Assembly: GCA_036936605.1 (NCBI GenBank)
Contig: JAUPFV010000004.1
Coordinates: 88,500,334-88,564,333 of the forward strand
DNA length: 64,000 bases
Direction: 5' to 3'
DNA from: Limnanthes douglasii subsp. nivea
Lineage: Eukaryota; Streptophyta; Magnoliopsida; Brassicales; Limnanthaceae
Both the position numbers and the translations under genes were made by a program. The notes under the pieces were generated by a model. It had not been told where the DNA came from and searched no databases. It saw nothing but the letters and a program-made list of their open reading frames with translations. Positions 18,267 to 26,300 of the stretch are shown here, piece after piece. Numbering within the stretch: position 1 is the first letter of the stretch; each line of letters begins with the position of its first letter.

Positions 18267-21074
18267 TTAGGCATCATCTTCTTCTCCTTCTGATGATTCC
18301 TCTTCGGAACTATTTCCTTCTTCTGAAGAGGAGCTTGGTGGCGCTTCGAAAGCTTCCTTGGGACGTTGCTCTTCTGGAATTCGTTTCCAAAGGTCTGATA
18401 AGTCTAGTCTTGGACAAGCAGCATGAACTTCTCGAAGAAGCTGAATAGATGTATCAATTTGAGTTTTCTTCATGCCTTCGAGCATCACAGAACTAACTTT
18501 GGTTTCAGCCTTTTTGACTGCAGCTTTCTTTTCTTCTTCGAATCCTGTTCGAAGTGTAGTAATCTCACTTTGGCTTTTTTCCAGTTTATCTTTTGTTTCC
18601 TTAATAAGTGTCGTAGCATCGGAGATAGCAGTAGAGTGTTCAGCCTTTAACTCTTCAAGAGCTTGCAGATGAGAAGTTTTAAGCGCTTCGACTTCTTCCT
18701 TGTGTGATTTAAGAAGCTGTTCTTTCTCAGCTTCGAATTTCTGGAGTTCTTCGTTTTTCGAAGTCTTTTCAGAGGCTGTTTCTTTTCTACTCTTAGCTAA
18801 CTCTTGGGCGAGGCACTCCAATTGGCTTTGAGATTTGCTCACCTCTTCGTATAACTTTGAGACTGCAGCAATTAAATTTGGAAAAGGTTGGAGAATTGAA
18901 ATTACCTCATCGGATTTTTCTGAGTGAGGAAAGACTAATGGCTGATGAACAGGAGCGGTAGTGTTAGATGTCGAAGCTGTTCCAGCCCCAGTAAAAATTG
19001 GTGGAACAACTTTGGTAGTCTGAGAACCAGAAAGCACAAAATCTCCACTTGAGTTGAAGTCGTCGAAGTTCAAGTAATCATCTATCTGTTTATCTCCAAG
19101 TGTTATTTCTCCTTCGGGGTTTTCCTCAACAAAAGTTTTACCCTGCGCCTCGGAAGCTAGCACAGCCTCTAGCATATCAGCTTCGTTCTTTTCTTTTGGC
19201 TTGCTAGACTTATTCTTTTTCTTTTTTGGAGAAGTATCTTTTTTCTTTTTCAGGATAGGTTGATCTTCTTCGGATATAGTGGGAAGTGAAGGTGCTGATG
19301 TTTTTCTTTTCCCTGCACTCTTCGAAGTCTTGGAAGGTTTAGCCCTGCTTGTGCTGGCTTTCTTCTGGGTCAGTTTTCTTTTTTTCTTCAAATGAAGATG
19401 GCTGTCACTTCGATTCCGAAGAGGAAGATAGCATTTCCCATCTGGTGCAAGTATCCTCTCAACTGCTAGAAGGGGATCTGGTGGCGTCATCGGATCCTGA
19501 GGGAAGTCGGCCCTTAAAGATATACGCCAGAGATGGCTATTAACGAAGTTAATGGGCTCGAATGCTGAATGAAAGCCATTTCCCCAAGATTTTTCAGCCC
19601 ACTCAGCCATCTTTTGAAAGATAAGTTTGGCTTCTTTTCGACGACCCTTAAACCGCCTCGGAATTTCTAAAGAGAGAAAGATAATTAGCTAAGTAGATTG
19701 ATTCAAAAACAACTAGATAAACAAGGGAAGGTATCACTTACTACTGTCTCTCCAAGTAAGGGTGAGTCTGGAAGGATTGGCATCGGAAATTTCTTTGCCA
19801 TTTTCCCAGGCGCCTGACAGAAAGACGAACCTTTGTTTCCAGAACTTATCGGCTTCGAGGAGGTCGTCGATAATTTTCAAATCATCTTCAAGGGTTAAGT
19901 AATAAAATGGCAGAACAGGGCCATTTGAGACTTTGGTCACTGAGATGAAGTCCTCGATTTCGAGGGGAATACCTCCAAGCCTTGATACCATAATTGCTGA
20001 GAACAAAGTGAAGAGCAAGTTGGGAGTAACTTGTGTTGGGCAGAGTCTGTGGATTTCGAAGAACTTTACTATCATCGGATCAAGTGGAAACCGAAGTCCC
20101 CAGTTGAAGAGCTCAGGGTACACTACCAGCTCATCTTTTTGACAGTTCAAGGGTGTCTCTCCTTCAACTGGTAGTCGAAGCGTCATATTGTCGGTTAACC
20201 CCCATAGCTTTCTGAGGTGCTCCTTCTCTGATTCGAGGTAGTAGCTGTAAGATACATTCTTCAAGGCAAGAATGTACCAAGCAGAAAGAGGCTTGAGATT
20301 TTCCTGAACTAAGGAGGCAACGTTCTCAGGCAGTGTAATGAGACCTTTTTTCCCTCGAGTTTTCTTTGGAGGAGCTACACCATCAGCCTCGGATTCCTCC
20401 TCGGCATCGGACTCAGTAGCTTCTGAATCGTCTTTTTTGTGACCTTCATCGGAGTAACTTCGAATTTGAGTCTCCTATTGAGTCACAGGAATTGGCTGAC
20501 TACACTCTGGTGTAGTATCATCCACTTCTTGTGGGGGAGGAGGAGAGTGTTGAGGAGGAGAAGAGTTTTTTGTGTCTTTTGTTTCTTCACCCATAACTAA
20601 GAAAGGTGATTTTTTGGCACGTTTAGCTCTGATAGCCTCGAATTGAGGAGGAAGTGTTTTGGATTGAAGGTTTTTTGTCTCTTCGACTTGAAGGACAGGT
20701 GATTTGAGTTGTGATTTGTTATCAGTGGGTGGCTTGTCTAAAGTAACTACTTTAGATTTTCGATGAGGTCTTAGCAATGAAGATTTGGCTGGATTTTGGA
20801 GAGGAGAGGCTGTTGAGCTATTTTCTGGGTTAGAAGCTAGAGGTGAAGACGAAGTGGCAAGGTTAGGATTGAAGTTGCCGTATTTAAAAGTGGTGCAGGA
20901 AGAGTGAGGACCGTTATAGATCAATCCAGCAGCTTTGTATTCTTTGGCTCTTCGAGAAATACAAAGATAATCGTAGGCCCCGAATACTTGGTTGCTGGAA
21001 CCAGGAAAAAGATTTTTCTTTGATCTTACTGGTCTTCTGGGTTTAAATCTATTGTATCTAGGGTATCTTCTCAT
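18267..21074 (-). CDS. Spliced antisense gene of element N (gypsy-type transposon domain protein), one in-frame UAG
   Basis: The ATG at 21074 (MRRYPRYNRF) is the first in the frame; the frame is open upstream through a 15-bp repeat. Exon 1 is 21074-19742, the intron 19741-19667 (GTAAGT...TTTAG, 75 bp, phase 1), and exon 2 19666-18267. Splicing restores one frame of 911 codons, with one UAG at 20475-20477. Exon 1 holds the region resembling Pfam Transposase_28, 'putative gypsy type transposon' (LRLPVEGETPLNC, WGLRFPLDPMIVKF, FYYLTLEDDLKIIDDLLEAD). Exon 2 has EKSWGNGFHSAFEPINFVNS, basic KKKRK-type clusters that may be nuclear localisation signals, a long coiled coil (about 18440-18830) and a Ser/Glu acidic tail. 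Element C has the same intron position and phase. The function of these antisense ORFs is not known; a DNA-binding or regulatory role is only a guess. Confidence 0.8.
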
Positions 21075-21116
21075 ACAATGGGTTTTGGTATGAGAGATTG
21101 CTTGGGTAGACAAGAA

Positions 21117-21240
21117 AAGATGAACAGGTTGAAGATGAACAGGTTGAAGATGAACAGGTTGAAGATGAACAGGTTGAAGATGAACAGGTTGAAGATGAAC
21201 AGGTTGAAGATGAGCAGGTTGAAGATGAAGAACAGATTGG
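21117..21240. repeat. 15-bp tandem repeat in the antisense leader
   Basis: Seven to eight copies of GATGAACAGGTTGAA. Read on the minus strand in the antisense frame it gives repeated HLQPV. Whether it is leader or coding depends on the start; no ATG lies upstream of it in that frame. Confidence 0.85.
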
Positions 21241-21294
21241 AGATGGATCAAAAGATGGATTCTCTAAAAAGCTCTTACTGAATGAATAGCTGAG

Positions 21295-21302
21295 TATTTA
21301 TA
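21295..21302 (-). promoter_or_regulatory. TATA box of the antisense gene in element N
   Basis: Minus-strand TATAAATA, about 220 bases upstream of the ATG at 21074. Element C has TATAAATT upstream of its antisense ATG. The LTR cannot supply this promoter, because it reads the other way. Confidence 0.6.
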
Positions 21303-21704
21303 GGGTAAAGAGTAACGTCGAGAATGTGAAAGTGTGGAACAAGTAATCTGTTTTCATTGGGTGGAATATGAAACGAAAAGGAAACTAGTGATGTCATGGG
21401 TCTACTACTAGAAGTCTAATCAGTCCATCAAGTAGGGTTCAGAGATTTCGAAGTGTTATTAAACTATGTTTGAAGTAATAATGTTTGAAAACCAAAGGCA
21501 AAGCAGTACCACAAGAAGTCAAATTCGACGAGGAGTTAAATTCGAGGCAGTTGAGAAATTCGTTTGCACTTACTCACCAATTCGAAGAGAGTCCTAGTTC
21601 ATTGAATTTAATCATAATAAAGATGTAAAATGATGCTGATCCGAGGAAGAATTCGAAGAGCTAATAGTTCTTATACATTAATGTATAAGAACTAGGGGGG
21701 CTAC

Positions 21705-21967
21705 TGATAAGGAAAGATATTCTTTAGGGACTAAAGTGATAAATTCTGTAATTATAGGATTAAATTAGGCTTTAGGAGAAACCGAAGGGTTAAATTGTAA
21801 ATATGACAATATGTAACCGTTTCTCTAACTAACTCACCTTGCCTATTTAAAGAGGCTGAAGGAGTTATTTTGACCTATGAAATATTCAGAAGTACTTTTC
21901 ACTACTTGAAATTCTCATTGTAGACTCTCTGTTCTTAATTCACTTACTACAACTTTAATTCACACCA
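21705..21967 (+). repeat. 3' LTR of element N (263 bp)
   Basis: Preceded by a polypurine-like AGGGGGG and a four-base spacer CTAC; the same arrangement (GTAG then CCCCC on the opposite strand) precedes the 3' LTR of element C. Confidence 0.96.
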
Positions 21968-21972
21968 GTCTA

Positions 21973-22783
21973 CATTATTAATCGGATCGTCTTCTTCCTC
22001 ATCACCGTATATATCATAAATCGGATCTCCTAATTCCGACCAAGTTTCATCAGAAATTTCACCTTCGTTGTCAGCCTCATATTCGTCAAAGAGTGGATGT
22101 TTGAGTATCAGCGACTCCTCCATGTCACCATCAAAGTCAGGAATGTTGACTTTCTGGGTCCGGCGTGCCAACTGGTGCGGCGACTCGGTCACATCTGTGC
22201 GAGCCAGCAGCTGATAGAATTCGTCGGTATATTTATCCACAGATCTAGGTTCCTGACGAAGATTCTGGCGTCGCTGGTAGAGTTCCCGCTCGAAGTTGTA
22301 GGGAAGGAAAGCGTTGCGGAGTTTTCTTTTGAATTTCTCCCAACTCTGGACTTTATCCTTGCCTTCACGCGCGCGGTTCTGCTTCACCTGCTGCCACCAA
22401 GCCTGTGCCCTACCGCGTAGGTGAATGGTGGCTAATGCGACCCTTCTCTTCTCCGGAACTTCCTTGAAGTCCAGGACTTCTTCAATCTGGGATAACCAAT
22501 CGATAAGTGCCTCTGCCTTAAGGCTGCCATCAAAGTCCGGGATGTCTATCTTGAATCCAAGCTCCCAACAGCGTGGGTGAGAAGTAGTCTGGTCGATCCC
22601 CTCCCCAAAAGGGTGAACCATACCCTCAACCTCTGTGCTTTGTTGCTTGACGGTAAGAACAGCCACCTGCCGGGTAAGATCGGCTACCTGACGGCGTAGG
22701 TCAGCATCTTCACGATCATCTACATCACTTGTATCTCGGTACACTCTAGCGTCACCGCGACCGCTGGTTCTTGCTCGTACCAT
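21973..22783 (-). CDS. gag: gag of element X (frame continues into the captured sequence across the nested insertion)
   Basis: Starts at an ATG at 22783 (MVRARTSGRG). Residues about 25-50 are a heptad-like stretch (LRRQVADLTRQVAVLT). The gag core follows: FKIDIPDFDG at 77-86, WLSQIEEVLDF at 96-106, the typical LRGRAQAWWQQV at 122-133, and LRNAFLPYNF at 155-164. No CCHC zinc knuckle is present. Instead an IPDFDG block recurs at 214-219, followed by an acidic tail, suggesting an internal rearrangement. With element N in place the frame ends at a chance stop inside N's LTR (21947). Without N and one TSD copy, codons run through GTA GAC GAT GAT ATT TGG into the chimeric frame with no stop. Role: capsid protein, here possibly also a carrier for the captured segments. 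Confidence 0.85.
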
Positions 22784-22800
22784 CGCGCAGGACTGCCTGT

Positions 22801-22811
22801 GTCTGATACCA
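22801..22811 (-). other. Primer-binding site of element X (initiator tRNA-Met type)
   Basis: Minus-strand TGGTATCAGAC lies two bases inside the 5' LTR and matches the first ten bases of the usual plant initiator tRNA-Met site, TGGTATCAGAGC. gag starts at an ATG 18 bases further on. Confidence 0.85.
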
Positions 22812-22813
22812 AA

Positions 22814-23182
22814 TGAAAGAGAGTGAAACGTAGCAGAAGCTTAAAAGAGGGATAAAACCCTAATTTATTTTTTATTTAATCAAAATAGTCTGACGACAAA
22901 ATAAGGTATAGGATACTTTATATAGCATCTATCCAAAACCCTAATATCAAATAAAGAAAATACCATAAATGTCTAGAAACTAAAACAAATAAATAAAATA
23001 ACGTCTAAATATGAAAACTGATTTTTGAAGGTTTTAGAGGTCGAATTTGGGTATTAAACTTTGTGACAAGTCACAGTTTTGAAATCTTACGGTCTCGTCG
23101 AAATCTTCAATTTGAGTACCTATTTCACCTAATTCTGATACCTGACCAAGAAACCAGTTTATCCGCAATCTTCGCTACATCA
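22814..23182 (-). repeat. 5' LTR of element X (369 bp)
   Basis: Plus-strand ends are TGAAAGAGAG and GCTACATCA. It pairs with 8131-8499; both are 369 bp. It lies next to the primer site and gag, so it is the 5' LTR for a minus-strand element. Confidence 0.95.
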
Positions 23183-23224
23183 GAAAGGCTAGAGGCCACT
23201 CCGTTTACGTATCTAAATCTTGTT

Positions 23225-23880
23225 AGATCTTAAACTAATTTGATTCATTCTCTAGATTGTTTTTGTAGCTAATGATTAAAAGTGAATGTGAGTGGGCTCT
23301 AACCCGTTGAAAAACCAGCTCAATAGTTTAAATGAAGCCGAAAACCAGCTCAAAAGTTTAAATGAAGCCAATTATTTATTAAGTCAACCATGAACCAAAA
23401 CATATCCTTCCTCTCTTAAATCTAAGGTTAGGACAAAACCAGTTTTGTCAACAGATCACTTGGTTCGGGCTGTTCCAACCCTTTCAGTTCTTTTCGGTTC
23501 CTAATCACCAAGATTAACCTAAGCTTTTGTTCTAGTTTTGTTTAAAGCTTTAGAAAAAGCTCTCACGCATATAATAAGTAAACTTTATCACTGTGTAGTA
23601 ATAACATTGTTGTTCATTGAATAATTCAACAATTTACTATTCCTACAATTTTATTCAACACATAACATATTAGCTTGACTAAATCTTATATCATATATGA
23701 TTAGTTCTTAACGGAATCTACTTGTAAATACATCAGGTACATAAATATACTAACTGTGTTTCCTTTTTCTCAATACGTTGTCCAAATTATCATTTTGGGT
23801 ATAATTACTTGGCACATAAATAATATAAATATGTTTCGAGTAGATTTAGCATTATAAAAAGTAGAAGGCGTAACCTGAGA
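23225..23880. repeat. Diverged paralogue of the sequence at 36812-37600
   Basis: Shared stretches in the same order include GATTAAAAGTGAATGTGA / AATTAAAAGCGAATGTGA, TTGTTGTTCATTGAATAATTCAA, ATGATTAGTTCTT(A/C)ACGGAAT and CTTGGCACAT(A/G)AATAATATAAATA. The copies are collinear and clearly old. The 36812 copy lies just 3' of the peroxidase gene, which suggests an old local duplication. Confidence 0.75.
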
Positions 23881-24430
23881 AGCTATTTTAGGAAGGGGTA
23901 TATTTTTCAATTTTATTCTTTTTTTCTTTTGATTTCAACATTACACACTACTACCATATATATATATAGAGAGAGCTAGTTTGTACACTGTGAGGAGATC
24001 TTTAGTGTTACAGAGACTTGTTATTAAATAGTTTAGTTTGTTACGATTTCGATTTTGTGCCTGTGATTAGATCAAAAGGTGTGACACTTCTCATGGTTTT
24101 AATTTTTTGGGCTTCATCCAAGTCTTGATCCAAAATACGCCAAGGAAAGATCTATTAATCCAAACGAGAAAAGAGTGTCATTTTTAGTTGAGGTAGAATA
24201 AGTCCGCTGGTTGTACTTCAAAACCTAGCTGATTTCTCCCCTTCATTATTTTCAGTTGGCTGCCTGTGAAAGCTAATTACTAGATCGGTGAGAATCCTAA
24301 AACAAGTTATTTCATTTCTTTTGACATTCTTTCGCAAACAAAGGGACGAATTTTGAGGGGTCAAATTTGTCACCAAAAAGAAGAAACGCGCATGAGTTAG
24401 AGGTTACGTAAGGCAATCAGCTAGCTGATG

Positions 24431-24704
24431 CTGAGACAGAACATAAAAAATTTGAAGAACACTTTGGAGAATCTGATCGCGAATGAAGTCTAGTTTATTC
24501 TGAGACGGAAAATAAAGAATTCGAAGAACACCTTAGAGAACCTGGTCACGAATGAAGTCTAGCTTATTCTAAGACGGAAAATAAAGAATTCGAAGAACAT
24601 TTGGAGAACCTGGTCACGAATGAAGTCTAGCTTATTCTGAGACGGAAAATAAGAAATTTGAAAAACACCTTGTAGAACCTGGTCACGAATAAAGTTTACA
24701 TCGA
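24431..24704. repeat. Four-copy 69-bp tandem repeat
   Basis: Copies start at 24431, 24500, 24569 and 24637 with CTGAGACGGAAAATAAAGAA and contain GAACCTGGTCACGAATGAAG. The first copy is the most diverged. No coding sense is apparent. Confidence 0.85.
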
Positions 24705-24984
24705 ATTCGATGAGTTTTGTTATCACGTGGAAGACGAAATTGGAGACTAACAAACTGACATCAAAATTGTCACACCAAATGACCCATAGTGGTGCAACAA
24801 GAAGCTTAATTTCGGAAAGAATAGAGCACAGCCAAATTAATAAATCAAGATATACACACTAAATACCAACACTGCGTCTATCATGATGTGATGGCGCCCA
24901 ATCGGCATCTGAAAATATGTATTTATATATTAGGGATCCAAAATTTGTTACATTTTTAGTAACGTAGTTAACTAATTTGTTTAA

Positions 24985-25010
24985 GGGAAATGACACACTA
25001 AGTACCCTTT
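24985..25010 (+). repeat. Left terminal inverted repeat of the MULE
   Basis: GGGAAATGACACACTAAGTA directly follows the TSD. By eye about 16 of the first 24 positions match the right end. The flanking 400 bases are rich in similar ACCC/TACC motifs. Confidence 0.75.
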
Positions 25011-25316
25011 TGACAAACCTATTACAACCTAGTGCCCTTTAATGGATTAATGCTTACTAAATACCCATCTCATTAAACATATCCACTTCTAATACCTTTT
25101 CTTTTTTTAATACCAAGATTACCCTCAACCTAGTATATAAGGTTGATTTGTGAAAAAAAGGACCCCTTTTAGCTCCAGCATCTTCTTAATCACTTTTGAA
25201 TTTTGAATTTTGAATTTATTAGCCTCCTTTCTCTCTCCTCTCTCCTAACCTTTCAAACAACCCATTTTTCAAGAACGTTTCTTCGTATTCTAAAAACTAC
25301 GGCTGATCATACCACC

Positions 25317-25406
25317 TCCGGCGACACACTAGAATCACCGGCGACCTTACGTTACCACCGGCGACCCATCTAGTAGCCTTATCGGAGTGTTCCGATCACC
25401 GGCGAC
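25317..25406 (+). promoter_or_regulatory. Left subterminal array of (A/T)CCGGCGAC motifs
   Basis: Nine-base motifs at 25317, 25337, 25357 and 25398. Their reverse complements recur near the right end. Position and inverted symmetry suggest transposase-binding sites; that is inference. Confidence 0.6.
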
Positions 25407-26300
25407 TTTCAGAAAACAATTTTAACGTCGTCAGCCTCCTGAGTACTGTTTTGCACCGTTATATCCTCCTAGCTCCGATCTTGCACCGTGTCTCAGCCTC
25501 CTAGACCACCGTACACAGCCTCCTAGCTCCGGTTGATAGTTTCGAACTCGTAGCCTGTCGTTACATTTTACAGGTGAGTAACAGAGTCGAGTTTTCAGTT
25601 TCGAAATCGTTTTTCCTTTTCGAAATCGATTATAACCTCTAATATAACGTGCGTTAATGCTAGGAAACTTATTTCCATCTGCTTCTGCTCAATCCAAAGT
25701 ATCCAAACCGGCTCCGATCACATTCCGGTGAGAATTTTCATTCCCACACCTCTGTTTGAACCCTGATATTTATATGGTTGCTCCTTGCGATTTTACGCCT
25801 GCAATTCTATGCTTCAGGTTGCTAGATTACTACATACACCCTGTATGTTAGATTTGTTAGTACATTAAACCTGACTGCATACACCATGCTATCTTAGTTT
25901 TGTCAGGTTGCTATATGTGTTGATAAATAAACCATGGCTCCATATACCCTTATAGTTTAGGTACTTGATATTGCTATATGTTTCCAACCATCTCCTCTTG
26001 CTGCTATCTTACATATAACATGTTCATATATGTGTTTGAAAACAGATTATTAGTCCATATACACTGATAGCTTATATATGCCAGTTTGCTATTTATGCTG
26101 AAAAGTGACCACGACCGACATACCCTGATAGTTTAGGTATGCCAGTTTGCTATTTGTCCTTAAAATTGACCACCACCGATATTCCATGATATGTTAGACA
26201 TAGGATATTGCTATATCTGTTATACTATCAGTAACAGATTCAGTAGTTCTACACCAACATTAAACAAACTAACGAAAAGTCCTATAATTCAGGGTACACA

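Larger units (their letters stand above)
11672..21967 (+). mobile_element. Retand-like Tat-lineage LTR retrotransposon N, nested in X
   Basis: LTRs 11672-11934 and 21705-21967 are each 263 bp with TGATAAGG...CACACCA ends, and are flanked by a perfect GTCTA TSD (11667-11671 and 21968-21972). Plus-strand order: primer site (TTGGCGCTAGAAAGAGG from 11937), gag, protease, reverse transcriptase, RNase H, integrase, a 34-bp tandem array, then an antisense gene, a G-run (21695-21700) and the 3' LTR. Antisense ORF plus 3' tandem array is the layout known for Retand and other Tat elements. The LTRs differ at one site (11774 A, 21807 C), so insertion is recent; yet gag-pol has nonsense and frameshift lesions, so it was likely mobilised in trans. 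Confidence 0.95.
8131..23182 (-). mobile_element. Non-autonomous LTR retrotransposon X carrying a captured CCD1-SKOR/GORK chimera
   Basis: Bounded by 369-bp LTRs (8131-8499 and 22814-23182) that begin TG and end CA, and by a perfect 5-bp TSD, GAAAG, at 8126-8130 and 23183-23187. On the minus strand the order is 5' LTR, tRNA-Met-type primer site, gag, captured host sequence, polypurine tract, 3' LTR. There is no protease, reverse transcriptase, RNase H or integrase. Without the nested element N (11672-21967) and one GTCTA copy it is about 4.75 kb. Counted by eye, the LTRs differ at 9 of 369 positions, so this is a fairly recent insertion. It must have moved using enzymes supplied in trans. The maize Bs1 element, which carries pieces of host genes, is the known precedent for this kind of structure. 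Confidence 0.93.
23188..24975. other. Spacer between element X and the Mutator-like element
   Basis: No gene seen. It holds a diverged copy of the sequence at 36812-37600 (here about 23225-23880) and a 69-bp tandem repeat at 24431-24704. The rest is AT-rich, with a TATATATATATAGAGAGAG stretch near 23958. TTTGTTTAA at 24976-24984 is the left TSD of the Mutator-like element. Confidence 0.6.

Noticed and set aside
8131..23182. The 369-bp repeats as a simple segmental duplication
   Set aside because: They have TG...CA ends, a primer site and polypurine tract next to them, and a 5-bp TSD outside, which define LTRs.
24431..24704. CRISPR-like array
   Set aside because: The copies are contiguous 69-bp tandem repeats with no spacers, in a plant genome.
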